From the NCBI RefSeq assembly GCF_030265065.1, contig NC_080407.1, forward strand, positions 54,787,666-54,851,665: a stretch of 64,000 nt of DNA, in the 5' to 3' direction. The DNA is from Corythoichthys intestinalis. Its lineage: Eukaryota > Chordata > Actinopteri > Syngnathiformes > Syngnathidae. Numbering within the stretch: the stretch's first letter is position 1; every line of letters begins with the position of its first letter. The position numbers were made by a program, and so were the translations under genes. The notes beneath the pieces were generated by a model that ran no database searches, was not told where the DNA came from, and was given only the letters and a program-made list of their open reading frames with translations. This document shows positions 52,883-64,000 of this stretch, piece after piece.

Positions 52883-53211
52883 CAGACAAGTCTGCTAAAC
52901 CTGAGCAGAAACCAGTCAAAAGTGCTGGAAATCCTGTATTCCAGGGAGAATAATTCCAAGCTCAATTGAATTCAATAATGTGTCTGGAAGAAATGAGTCA
53001 TACAAGAAGGATTTTATTCATGACCATCTTGGAGGAGCTAGGAAATAGTCAAAAAAGCAGTCTGAATTAACAGAGAATGTACACCGCCTCCCCACTAAAT
53101 TGTGCTATCACACAATATCAGCCATTAAAAAAACATTTTTTTCCAGTTCAGCTAATTTGGTGTTTACGTAGGATTCAGTGTATAACTATTTTAGCAGGAA
53201 TAATAAAAATG

Positions 53212-56200
53212 TCAAAATCGGCCGTATTGGTTTCCTTTGACGAACAAGAAGGTTCCGGTTGCCACGCCGAAGAGTCCCACCGTCAGTCCCAGCGCACAGA
53301 AGACGGTGGGTCCGATGCCCGGTTGGTCCACGTTCACCGCTGGAAACAAAAAGTTGTCGTTAGCACCTGGCATTAGCCAGACAATTGGACTCGAGTCACA
53401 GGGACTCTGTCGACTCGAGTCGCAAATTTGATGATTTGCAACTGGACTCGGACTTGATGGAAAAAAAACACATATTCAGACTTGATTTGCTTGAACTGGG
53501 AGGGTCCGAGACTCGACTTGACTCGAAAGACAATGACTCGAGACTCGACTAGCTGACTCGAAAAATATGGATCGTATATTGGTTCCCAGCTGCCAGTGAT
53601 CCGCTTGGTTTCCTATGCCGTTCTGGCCACGCCCTCACGGAACATTATTCCGATCATTCATTCATTCTCCAAGCCGCGTATTCTAATGAGGTTCAAGGGG
53701 GTGCTGGAGCCAATCCCAGCTAACTGTGGGCAGTAGGCGGGGTACACCCTGTATTGGTTGCCAGCCAATCGCAGGGCACAAGGAGACAAACGACCATTCC
53801 CGCGCACTCATACCTAGGGACAATTTAGAGTGTTCTATCAGCCTACCATGCACGTTTTTGGGATGTGGGGGGAAACCGGAGTACCTGGGGAGAACAAAAA
53901 GGAAGGCTGGAGCCCAGGATTGAACCCTTGATCTCAGAGCTGTTAGGCGGATGTGCTAACCACCATGCCGCCATCATTGTAATCAAAAATCAATAAATTT
54001 CCCTGCAGACTATGCTGCAGGTTTTACATTGACAGTAAGGTTTCCCTCAAAGATAAACCTGAGTGCTTTGTGGGTGGGCTGGGGAACAATGGTGAAGGCC
54101 TAGACCAGGGGTGTCCAAACTGGTCCTCAAGGGCCGCTGTGGGTCCTGGTTTTTGTTCCTACCAATCGAGCTCAGAAAGTTTAACCAATGAAGTTTATGG
54201 TAAAACAAGCAGCACCTGACTGCAATCAACTAATTACACTTGTGAGACACCAGATTGGGGAAAAGGTGTTGTCTTGTTTTGTTGGAATGAAATCCAGTAC
54301 CCACTGCGGCCCTATGTGGAATAGTTTGGACACCCCTGGCCTAGGCTAACCTATGACTCGACTCAACAACCATTTGACTTTACACGACTTGTCCTTACAC
54401 CCTTGTGAGTCGGTTCAACTCGACACGACCCCGAGACTCAACTCGACTTGATTTAACATACCCTTGTGACTCGACATGAGCTCGTGACTTGACTCGACTT
54501 GCCCACAACAGGTAAGACTCAGGATTTTCTTGTGGCTCGGATCATAGTGACTCATGTAATTGTCTGGCATTAACACTCGCTAAGGTTGCAAACCGACGCT
54601 AGCTTTCCAAGAGAATTTGGGGAAATGGCGCCATGACCCTAAATTACCAATTTAACTCAATCAAACCCCCCCAAAAAAATCAAATGAGTGATCATGCAAG
54701 AAATGTAACCAAAACCGCTATATTAGGACTCCCCAAGCTATTTCCGATAGGGTCACAGTGGGTGCAGGATTTCATTCCAACAAATCAAGGCCACACGTTT
54801 TCACCAGACTGGTGTCTTACAAGTTGAAAGCATTCAGGTGCTGCTTGCTTTAGCAGAAACCTCACTGGTTCAACGGTCTGTGCTCGATTGGTAGGAACAA
54901 AAATCAGGACCTAAAGCGGCCCTTTGAGTACCGGTTTAAAGACCCCTGTATTTTCCTGTAATATTCTATTGTTCATTTCTCCCAATGGAAAGTTTCTCAC
55001 TCCAGAAGGTGGTAAGCCCTCGGTCCAAGGCCACGTGTTCCACCACGCACGAATAGGTGTCGCCCTCCGCAGGGGTGAAGTCCAGTCGGAACGTCTGGCT
55101 GAAAAAACCGTCCTTATCTGGGATGGCCGAGCTAGCGCCGCGCCCGGGGCCTGCCACGCGCACGCCGTTCTTGGTCCAGTGCACTTTGACGGGCGCCGGA
55201 AAGAAGCCGCTCACGTGGCAGACGAGCGTGTTCTTCTCTCCGAGCGCTTCCTGGTCTCTCGGGTAGATGACGGGTAAAGCGGGAGCGTCTGAAAAAAAAA
55301 ATGTGCAGGTGACCGACTGTTTGCGGGTGTGTTTGGACTGTTTCGGTTTGTTGACTACCAAATTTTGGTGGTTGGTCCTTCAATGCATTTCGGGTAACGT
55401 TAAGATTATATCTGCATGTTTGGAGTGCTCTATATGCAACTTCAAAAGAATCTTTGGGATAGCTGATGTGATCCACGAAGCTTGGCTGAGGTTCCACACC
55501 CCTCTTGTTGTTGAAATCTGCCACCCACATGTCCTCGCCGTCCAGAGAATTGAAATCTTCTCCATCTATGTCGGAGCAGCCGACCATATCCATGTCTGTG
55601 TGGACATCTAAGAAGAAGCAGGCAGTTAAAAATTTTGTCTCGTGACCATTTAAAATCACAGCACTTCTGGAGCTACTACTTTTAGGCATCTTCATCTCAA
55701 TACTTCTTAGCTCAAAAGGTTATCAATATGCTCCCACCAAGCATCGATATTGCTTGAAAAAAAAAAAAAAAAAAAAGGTGTCACTGTTTAAAAAAAAAAA
55801 GGAACCAAATGGGTTATTACCCAAAATTTTGGAATTTGAATATTAGAATACGTTCGTTCACTGGCTACCACTGACAGCTGCTAGACATCCGATTCATTTT
55901 GACCGGATTGGACGTCTAGCGCCGTCAATGGCACTGAAACCAGAGCATTCACAGCCACAGTCTTTTGTGGGCATTTGCAGGTCGCTTCCTGACTCCGCCC
56001 CTGACTTCCTGTTCCTTTTCAGTAACCTAAAATCAACAGGAACAGACCCACAGATGCCCCAAAAGGAAAAGTGAATGGAAATCAACAGGAAATAACGTGA
56101 AATAACTTAACTGTCATAGATGTCCAATCCAAATTGGCTACCACCCTCCCAGCTCAAATAGATTGGACATCTACAGTACGAGTGATTAACTCCATTCAAT

Positions 56201-56517
56201 TCACAGCAGATGTATAAAAACAGCTTGTATCTATGTATTGATAATTATTATATTGTGAGTAATCGTTATCTGTTGTAAGGTACCCAGAGAAAAATCCCCA
56301 AAACCTTGCCCAACCAACAAATGTTTATTCGCCTCTCCCTGTCCAAACAGAGTGGACGTCTAGCACCGTCAATGGCTGCCAGTAAGTTGACAAGGAAGTA
56401 ACCCCAAAATAAATATACACACTTTTACTCAAGTACTGCTTTCAGGTAGTTAAACATACCGTAAAATGCACAGTCACTGCCAGCGAAGAAAAACACGAGG
56501 AAGAGAAACGACTTCAT
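53212..56517 (-). CDS. MHC class II alpha chain, complete
   Basis: Four exons on the minus strand, 56517-56460, 55607-55359, 55288-55001 and 53339-53212, give 240 residues. MKSFLFLVFFFAGSDC is the signal peptide. Alpha-1 (DMDMVGCSDIDGEDFNSLDG to LQTCRYNLNVTRNALKDQPP) has the fish-type cysteine pair and an NVT glycosylation site. Alpha-2 is an Ig C1 domain (NTLVCHVSGFFPAPVKVHWT to DTYSCVVEHVALD). The last exon encodes the connecting peptide, a transmembrane helix (TVFCALGLTVGLFGVATGTF) and a short tail. By eye the conserved peptide-contact Asn near position 62 is replaced (VAYRALQTC) while the Asn of RYNL is kept. AATAAA lies on the minus strand at 53018-53013. The SXY-type promoter is just upstream. 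Confidence 0.95.
53385..54960. repeat. Nested repeats in the last MHC class II alpha intron
   Basis: An outer element rich in ACTCGACTTGACTCGA is cut in two (about 53385-53580 and 54350-54560). Between the halves lie a 3' tail of an L2-type LINE (about 53640-53990, with 'gtttttgggatgtgggggga' and 'gccagccaatcgcagggcac') and a hAT MITE at 54106-54338 (target duplication GCCTAGAC/GCCTAGGC). A second, worn MITE copy is at about 54727-54950. Confidence 0.7.
55690..56420. other. MHC class II alpha intron 1, repeat fragments only
   Basis: Holds a fragment of the 'gatatatcg'-type MITE with poly-A (about 55700-55800) and two copies of the small palindromic MITE (55868-55935, 56110-56175). No exon besides those of the alpha chain. 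Confidence 0.4.
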
Positions 56518-56585
56518 CTTGTCGACTAAACTTGTGCTCCGGTCTGAGCTGACAGACAGGAGTTCAATTGCAGCAGCTGACCTCG

Positions 56586-56630
56586 CCCAATCACAGTGCA
56601 GAGAATCACAGGCGTCATCAGTCGCCGGGG
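56586..56630 (-). promoter_or_regulatory. X1-X2-Y module of the MHC class II alpha promoter
   Basis: On the minus strand CCCCGGCGACTGATGACGCC (56630-56611) matches the X1 box followed by the X2 CRE-like TGACGCC. CTGTGATTGGG (56596-56586) matches the Y box, an inverted CCAAT, 14 bp further on. This order and spacing is the class II enhanceosome bound by RFX, CREB and NF-Y and read by CIITA. It ends about 70 bp before the start codon. Confidence 0.8.
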
Positions 56631-56660
56631 AAGCAGATCTCCAAGTTTCCAACTTGATTT

Positions 56661-57776
56661 GAGAGACGGCGAGAACCAAAAGTGGTATTTGCCATGTGGA
56701 AAATGTTTTTTTTTTGCCATGTGGCATTTTTTGGGGAGGTATATGGCATTTTTGCAGGCCATGAAAGTCCATGCCATTGACTGCTATGCAAGTCCAAGTT
56801 TTCCATTAATTTTAAATGGCTAAAAAACTTTTTGCTGTGATTTCTGATCATCCACTTACCATTACAGCGCACTGACATTCAACTGGCACCCATTTCAGGC
56901 TATGCCATGGACAGCTATGCACGTCCAAATTTTCCATTCATATTGAAATGGCAGAAAAACAAATACATTTTGCCACATGGCAAAAACAATGACAGGTCAA
57001 AATATATTTTGTCACATTGCAAAAAAATCCATGTTGCTACATGGCAAAAAAAGCCACATAGCTAAAACAATGTTGCCACATGGTAAAAAAAATAAGACAT
57101 GGCAAAATCCATGTTGCCACATGGTAAAAAAAAAATGCCACATGGCAACAAAAAAAAATGCCACATGGCAAAATCCATGTTGCCACATGGTAAAAAAAAT
57201 GAGATGGCAAAATCCATGTTGCCACATGGTAAAAAAAAAAGCCAAATGGCAACAAAAAAAATGCCACATGGCAAAATCCATGTTGCCACATAGTAAAAAA
57301 TGCCACATGGCAATCCATGTTGCCAAATGGCAAAAAAAATGCCAAATGGCAAAATCCATGTTGCCAAATGGCAAAAAAATGCCACATGGCAAAATCCATG
57401 TTGCCACATCGCCCAAAAAATGTCACATGGAAAAATCCATTTTGGCACATGGGAAAAAATGCTACATGGCAAAATCCATGTTGCCACATCCCCAAAAAAA
57501 TGCCAGATTGTCAACAAAAAAAAATGTCACATGACAAAATCCATGTTAGGACATGGCAAAAAAATGCCACAGAGTAAAATCCATGTTGTCTCATGGCAAG
57601 AAAAAGGCCACATGGCAAAATATACATGCCATATCCATGTTGGCACATGGCAAAAAAATGCTACGTGGCAAAATCCATGTTGCGACATGGCAAAATATAC
57701 ATGCCATATGGCAAAATCCACGTTGGCGCATGGCTTGCTACGTGGCAAATATCACTTCTGGTTCTCTGCCCTGCTG
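56661..57776. mobile_element. Hairpin-array hAT-like element, copy E, at the MHC class II alpha promoter
   Basis: Left end GAGAGACGGCGAGAACC, right end GGTTCTCTGCCCTGCTG, flanked by an exact 8-bp duplication CTTGATTT (56653-56660 and 57777-57784). The left array is a single worn unit. The centre (about 56745-56970) has two 'cacgtccaaattttccattc'-type repeats. The right array (56970-57745) has GCCACATGGC units with AATCCATGTT linkers. The exact duplication makes it the youngest-looking copy here. Its left edge lies 31 bp upstream of the X box. Confidence 0.88.
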
Positions 57777-57881
57777 CTTGATTTTGCAAGTGAAAAAAAG
57801 CATATCTCAACTCGGAAGCTTGTTTCACTTCACTTTATTTAACATTTGCAAACATTGCGGACCCATCATTTTTTAAACATT

Positions 57882-60800
57882 TCAGTGAATGTGGAGGCAG
57901 GTGAGCTTGAGGGGCGGGCCTATCCTGGTCAAGAAGTCTCTCTTACCGCGTCTTAACCTTTTGACCTCTGGAATAAAAAAACAAGCACAAACAATTATTT
58001 TGCAAGGCGACTATTAGGAATCACATTCTATTCATTTATTCAATCATTAAAAAAATAACTATGGACTTGAAATGGATTGGATGTCTACTTGTGACAAACG
58101 CATTCAAAATCGCAGCAGATCTATTGTCGACTTGGATATGGCTCGGACCTTCTTCGCCCTGGAATTCTCTGCGACAGGTCAGAAACAGCGCGTTGACGCC
58201 TCGCGCGCACAACAACAGGAAATGAAGGAGATCGTCGTCATCGCACGCCTGCCGGAAGGGGGGAAAAACGGGAAGTGCCTCGTTGGCCAATCGGCAGACG
58301 CGCGTACCGACCTGACTTCGGCCGTGGGGGTACACTTGAAGCGTCCCTCTGGCCTTCAGCGCCCGTTGAAGCCCCTCCCACTGCAAATCGCTCAGTCCTA
58401 ACAGCTGTCGGACCAGCGTCCCCGCCACGCGCACGTGGGCCTCGCCGGTGCCGTCCTCCACGACCAATCTGGAGACCGTTCGTCAGCATCCTCCTCACCC
58501 GGGTGAGCGGTCGCCACGTGACGAACTTACTTGGCGGTGCTGTCAAAGAAAGCCGAGGTGGAGAGACACTGACCGCTGCAAGCTGACTGAAAGCGAGAGA
58601 AATCCATTTTTAAACTGCTCGTACGGAAACCGTTAACTAGTGTTGCACCGATATCGGAAGGGCTCCCGATATGGCAATAAAATTTAGGAATTGGCACGGG
58701 CTAGTACGCTATTGAGAAATTACGTTGCGCAATATGCACTCTTTGAGATTCATTTCCCACTTTTAGTGTGACAAAAAAATCGAAATTGTGATATATCGTG
58801 ATACTTTGTATCACAAAAGGGTATCAGTATGCTTCAAGAATCGATATATCGTTTCAAAAAGGTGTCACGGTTGGAAAAAAAAAAAAACAGGTTGCGACCT
58901 ACACTGCTGGCCAAAAGTATTGGCACCACTGCAATTTTGTCAGATAATGCTCAATTTCTCCCAAAAACATACAAATGCTTTGGTGATAATAGCTTCATTC
59001 ATTTTACTGGCAATGAAAAAACACAAAAGAGAATGGAAAAAAACAATATCATTTTACACAAAACTCCAAAAATGAGCCGGACAAAAGTATTGGCACCCTT
59101 TGAAAAATCGTGATGGTTCTCTAGTTTGCGTACTTACCAGCACCTGTTACCTACCTGTGGCACATAGCAGGTGGCGGCAATCACTAAATCACACTTGCAG
59201 CCAGTTAAAATGGATTCAAGTTGACTCAACCTCTGTCCCGTGTCCTTGTGTGTACTACATTGAGCATGGAGAAAAATAAGACCAAAGAACTGTCTGAGGA
59301 CTTGAGAGACAAAATTGTGTGGAAGCATGGGCAATCTCAAGGCTACAAGTCCATCTCCAAAGACCCGAATGTTCCTGTGTCTACCGTGCGCAGGGTCATC
59401 AATAAGTGTAAAGCCCAAGGCTAACCTCCCTAGATGTGGACGGAAAAGAAAAATAGACGAGAGATTGTTCGGATGGTGGATGAAGAACCTCGACTAACAT
59501 CCAAACAAGTTCGAGCTGTCCCACAGTCCGAGGGTACAACCACCGTGCCGTGGGCTTTACACGTATCGATGACACTGCGTACGGTAGACACAGGAACGTT
59601 TGGGTCTTTGGAGATAGACCTGTGCCTTTCCTCACAATTTTGCTTCAAAGTCCTCAGACAGTTCTTTGGTCTTCTTTCGTTTCTCCATGCTCAATGTGGT
59701 ACACACAGGATACAGGTTGAGTCAACTTTAATCCATTTTAACTGGCTGAAAGTTTGATTTACCTGTAACGTGCCACAGGTAAGTAACAGGTGCTGTTAAT
59801 GACACAAAATTAAAGAAGCATCGCAAGATTTTTCAAAGGTTGCCAATACTTTTGTCCGGCCAATTTTTGGAGTTTTCTGTATAACAATTATGTTTTTTTT
59901 TTTTTTTTTCCATTTTCTTTTGTGATTTTTGATTGTAAGCAATATGAATGAAGATATGATTACCAAACATTTGTAATTGTAATCATTTTCTGGGAGAAAT
60001 TGAGCATTATCTGACAGAATTGCAAGAGTGCCAATACTTTTGGCCAGGTCTGTAAGTGAATGTAGCAGTTCCACTTATTGACCATTAGATGTCTCCAAAT
60101 TACAGGCATGAAAATCTCTCACCTTTCGGCGAAATTCGCCGTTTTGAAGTCAAAAAGGGCGACCTACGTGAATTGCGTAGATCCGAGGAGAAATTCTTTT
60201 TGGGAGGAGGGGGGGGGGGGGTCGGGAGGTTTTGTTTAATTATTATTATTATTATCATCATGTGATTAACTTAGTACGTAAACTGAGCACTTAAGAACAC
60301 AGTCAGCAAATCCTTCTAGATGCTTCGCTGACGAGAACCAATCATCGGCCCAAGCTGCGTTCCATTATTCCAAACGCGCGCACTCCTTACGCGTGTACAT
60401 GGAGTGCTCGGAGAGCCTTCGGTTGCAAAGCTGCGAAATCAAAAAGCAGGCCTTATCCACATCGGGGCAGACCAGAGCGCAGCATACACACTTGCCTATA
60501 TTTGCCAGCAGATTGAATTTGGTGAGTAATGGTTTCAATCGTTTTCACGTTTTGCGATATAAAAAAGTTACTGCCGTTCGTTGCAGTTTGCGTTGAACAC
60601 TGCCAGAGCTAGCCAAATCTCCCATGAAAAAAATAGCTCCCGTTAAATTGGCGTCAAGCTTGTGTATTTAGCGGTAATATAAACGAAGAAACACACTGTT
60701 GAGTCAAATTAAGCGGCATGCTCTCGGATGGAGGGGGCGCCTCACATCGCTCCCGTCGTCCGCCGGAGACGCGTTATTTTCGGCTTGGATTTGAGCTGAC

Positions 60801-63241
60801 GGCCGGTGTTCTGCCAAAATATGCTACATCGGCGAAACGTCCTACATTAGTCGAATTTGACACCTAAAGTACTACCGTGCGCTCTAAACTTGTTTTGTTT
60901 AGATGCATACAGGAATAAGGTACTAAAAAAATGCCTGCAGAAAATACTTAAATGTAGTTATATCAAATAAGGACGGTTTAAATACGCTACGTGACTAATG
61001 TGGTCAACTGCTTCAAAGCTAACACAAAAAAACACAATGGTTAAAAGTATGAGAGGGTAATACATGCAAAAAGTATCATTGAGGCAGTGAAAAGGTTCTA
61101 AATAACTAAATAAAAACAAAAATAGTGAGTACTCGCCGATTCTAACCGATGTGCGCATGCGTGTGGATGCATTCGCAAGTGCCCTGAGCATGGTGTAGAC
61201 GTTTCGCCGCGTAGTAAGGAATGGCCGAACACCGGTGTCGGCACAACAGCGGCCCGACGAGTGGTGGGAATGAGTCCTGCTTCTTAAAGCTTTTCAGAAA
61301 TACAGGGATCCCTCGTTTTTCGCGGTTAATGGGGACCAGAACCCGCCGCAATAAGTGAAAACCGCGAAGTAGCGCCCCCCCCCCCTTTTTTTTGTGCGTG
61401 TTCAATGCATTTATTCAGATTTTACATTGGAAAAAAGATACATATATATATGACATGTTTTTTCACTTTTTTCACCAAAGTATCATTTATAAATGGTTTT
61501 CAAGCACTTCAAAATGTAAGAATTATGATAAGTTTTAAACATGTTCCTGCCCCACCGAATTCTTTTTAAACAAGAATAAAGTAGTTAGAAAATGCTTGGC
61601 TTTATTAAAAGCTTCATAGTGAGTCTACTCAAACCCTCTCAGGCTTTGGTAAACGGTGATTGGCACATGTGCAAAGTTTTTCTTTTTATATATATTTTTT
61701 TGTTTGAAGCAACTTATTTGATTGAATAATAAAGACACAAATGTCCTAGCCAAAATGTGGCCCAAACGCAAAACATTACTTAAATGGAAAAATTTGTTTC
61801 AATCAAGAAAAATAGTTTTCAAATGCTTTTTTTGTCTCAAATTTATTATTGCAATCAAAAACTTTTTCTTTTTTTTATTGAAGCTACTTTTTGGGATTAA
61901 AAGTATATACTGTATTTTGATTGAACCAACTTTGTTTTTGATAGAAGTAACTTTGTTTTTTGATTGAATAATAAAAACACAAATGGTACTATCGTTATTG
62001 AGTGAGAAAGAAATTAAGAAAGCTTTAAAACTAAAATCCACCGGGGAGTCTGTTTGTTTTTTTAAATATTTATATTTCATTACATAGACATGCGTCGTAG
62101 GGAAGGGAGATTGAGGGATAAAAAAAGGAGTTAGATGAGGCTGCTAAAGGCAGTGGATACCTCATCAGCTGGGTGAATAGCAGACCTGGTAAGAACAAGT
62201 TTGCAAGGATAGTCGGGTATTAAATCCAATTATAAACACAATTACAATGTTATTTTTCTATAAGATTTTTATGTCATTGCTTTATTAATCATTAGGTGCT
62301 AGAGTTGTTAAGTATGGATAATAATGAAATAATAGTTTTAAGAAAACTGTGCTGTTGGTGGCTCAGTGACCATCTGATGTGGTTTGTTCTCAGATGAACA
62401 AGTTGAGGAAGGAAGTTTTGATGCAGAGGTTGAAGGAAGAAAAGAGGCAGACTGACTGAGTCACAGCCAGAAAGTGTTGATGACAGTTTTGATTTCCATT
62501 CACTGTTGCCCCCTCCCAATTAAAGTATGTCACAGTCGCAGCCAATTATTATCTAAAGCTGGTTAAAATTTAAGTTATGTTGTTTTAAGGTGTATTAAAA
62601 ACTTGTTCATAGTGCCCCTTTTGATCTACGAGCACCCACCCCTCCACCGGTCTCTGCACGGCCCTGCTGAAACACAGTGTGGGTCGACAGAGCTCAATAT
62701 TTTGTTGGGGTGTACAATACAGTGTACTGGAACATATTTCCTCCACACCCTTCTCACCTTTTTAACCCCTGACCCATTTTCATGCCTGAAATTAAGTTGC
62801 TTGGCATTTGTTATGTGAGCAGACCATTTACATTCATGGTGCATTTATCGGTATCTGTTTGATATCGTTGTTGGATTTTTTCGGCACAGCCAGGAATCGG
62901 TATCGGGAGCCCAAAAACATGGTATCGGCGCAACACTTCTTTTAACCTGGCGTACCTGTGCGTATACACGCCCACACGTGGAGCATTTCCATTGTAGCTC
63001 CATGAAAAGGAAACGCACCAGGTGCCCCTTGACCCGGCCCACTGTACGGGAGCGATCCGTCCACAGGGCCAGCTGCATGATGGGAGCTGGCATGTGCTCC
63101 TCCGACCTGCAGGTAAACTTGTCAATTGGTGCGCGACGATTCCGGGTTCTTGTAGTCTTGTACTAGTATTACCTCTTGTCTTGAACCCGCACTACCGCCA
63201 CCCAGCTGACCGCGATGTTACTGCAGTACACGCGGCCGGAC
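57882..63241 (-). CDS. CTC1: CTC1, CST telomere replication complex subunit, C-terminal exons (partial)
   Basis: Five exons on the minus strand read in phase: 63241-63173, 63106-62956, 58586-58531, 58468-58149 and 57967-57882. They encode YCSNIAVSWVAVVRVQDKR, HMPAPIMQLALWTDRSRTVG, GHLVRFLFMELQWKCSTCGR, a cysteine-rich ACSGQCLSTSAFFDSTAK (possibly zinc-binding with the preceding CSTC), LVVEDGTGEAHVRVAGTLVR, GLSDLQWEGLQRALKARGTL and the final RDFLTRIGPPLKLTCLHIH. The order LELQW, VEDGTGEA, WEGL, FLT.PL.L.CL agrees with the C-terminal OB folds of CTC1 as I recall them. CTC1 with STN1 and TEN1 binds single-stranded telomeric DNA and recruits polymerase alpha-primase. The 86-nt last exon lies beyond a weak GTCCGA donor and is the least certain part. 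The 5' exons lie right of the window. AATAAA is at 57839-57834. Confidence 0.85.
58901..60052. mobile_element. Fold-back Tc1 element with two facing transposase 5' halves
   Basis: Inverted ends CACTGCTGGCCAAAAGTATT and its inverse near 60050 are flanked by TA (58899-58900 and 60053-60054). From 59266 on the plus strand a frame reads KTKELSEDLRDKIVWKHGQS and STVRRVINKC, the helix-turn-helix start of a Tc1 transposase. From about 59690 on the minus strand the same start is read again, facing it. The catalytic domain is missing from both. It lies in a CTC1 intron. Confidence 0.78.
60103..62788. mobile_element. Long non-autonomous DNA transposon in a CTC1 intron, with later insertions
   Basis: The inverted ends CAGGCATGAAAAT (60103) and ATTTTCATGCCTG (62776-62788) are flanked by AAATTA on both sides (60097-60102, 62789-62794). 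'ctctcacctttcggcg' near the left is matched by 'ccttctcaccttttt' near the right. Inside are a C- and GC-rich patch with an exon-like segment ending at a GTGAGT (about 60360-60520), a separate repeat end at about 61300-61390 ('ccctcgtttttcgcggttaa') and another MITE end at about 62600-62665 (CTCTGCACGGCCCTG). No transposase is recognised. Confidence 0.6.
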
Positions 63242-64000
63242 CTGGAAAACAGATTGACAAGATTACTACTGGCTACTTAGGTACCGACAGACTTCGTTAC
63301 CTATTGACATGAAACTTTGTCATTCTATGCGTCACGCCTTATCAGAGGTGGCCGAGCTTCATTTAGTAAAAGCCGAAGACTGCACACGCTCATGTCGGAT
63401 TTACTTACGATCGGATTTAACTACGAAAGCTGTACCGCATACAAACAGGAATGATTGGCTCAGGAGTGATTTGTTCGAGGACTCAAAGTAAATATATTTT
63501 TCATACCATGCATGCGTGATTGAAGCATTTATTTGCCGGAATTTCCTTTTTTGTTTACACATGGAGGCGGCTAATTTTCGTAAATGACTAGCCTCATAGT
63601 TCGTAATATTTACGCGAAATAAATGCTACCTCCACGTTTTTTTTTCCTGCTTTTAACCAAGAATCGAGACCGTTTTACGTCCATATCTTTGAAGAATTCG
63701 GGGATTTAAGCATTTATTCAGAAGAACTTCCGCCAGAAAAGATCTGTTTACGTCAGGTGGCCGCAAGCCTCATTTGCTAACGGTATTTAGTGTATGATGA
63801 TAATAAAGGGCAATTCTATTCTATAATAAGTCGTGATAGTACATAGAATTTATTAATAATCTATTTTAGTGCTGCAACGATTAATCGATTAACTCCAGTA
63901 TTCGATTAGAAAAAAAGATTCAAATTAAATTTTGCTGCTTCGAGTATTTAATTAAAGTGACGTTGTAATGGTTTGTTTTGAAGGTGTTTGTATTTAGTTT
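63242..64000. other. Right edge: presumed CTC1 intron and hAT MITE
   Basis: No further CTC1 exon was found. From about 63872 the ATCGATTAATCG-type hAT MITE begins ('gtgctgcaacgattaatcga') and runs off the window. It is the same family as the left edge. Confidence 0.5.

Noticed and set aside
60360-60600. A separate gene start in the CTC1 intron.
   Set aside because: The promoter-like, exon-like segment lies within the bounded element 60103-62788 and is more simply part of that transposon.

Overview
This window is nuclear DNA from a teleost fish, probably a percomorph. The evidence is a run of intron-containing vertebrate genes, a fish-type MHC class II pair whose beta-2 domain is split by an extra intron, a C-type natriuretic peptide (CNP) gene beside enolase, and abundant fish-type hAT MITEs, Tc1 transposons and tRNA-derived SINEs. 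The species cannot be named from the sequence alone. I recognised no endogenous retrovirus, Polinton or prokaryotic sequence.

Twelve protein genes can be read exon by exon. From left to right: CAMTA2 (last three exons, +), a 66-residue SERP/RAMP4 ER translocon gene (-), a CNP prohormone (-), muscle-type enolase ENO3 (-), the mitochondrial 2-oxoglutarate/malate carrier SLC25A11 (-), the Kv channel beta subunit KCNAB3 (-), TRAPPC1 (+), the 7SK capping methyltransferase MEPCE (+), PSD-95/DLG4 with three alternative starts (+), MHC class II beta (-), MHC class II alpha (-) and the C-terminal exons of the telomere protein CTC1 (-). CAMTA2-ENO3-SLC25A11, KCNAB3-TRAPPC1, DLG4 and CTC1 all have human orthologues on 17p13, so most of the window is a rearranged 17p13 block. 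MEPCE, SERP, CNP and the MHC class II pair are set among them. The genes have unrelated jobs; only the two MHC chains form an obvious functional unit.

Most remaining DNA is repeats. The most striking is a family of hAT-like non-autonomous elements ending in CAGCAGGG on one side and GAGAGACGGCGAGAACC on the other, flanked by 8-bp target duplications. Their interiors are long arrays of short inverted repeats (TTTTGCCA-CA-TGGCAAAA), facing one way left of a conserved centre and the other way right of it. Copies lie at 1698-2589, 6500-7928 (ENO3 intron), 19683-20986 (KCNAB3 intron) and 56661-57776 (31 bp from the MHC class II alpha X box). A rearranged, tandemly duplicated set lies at 9803-10628 and a diverged relative at 49560-50460. 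I regard this family as the best candidate for something undescribed.

Other repeats include fold-back Tc1 elements, a composite tandem-repeat element in SLC25A11 and DLG4 introns, and several hAT MITEs with exact 8-bp target duplications. The long open frames inside the hairpin arrays are by-products of the repeat and are not called as genes.
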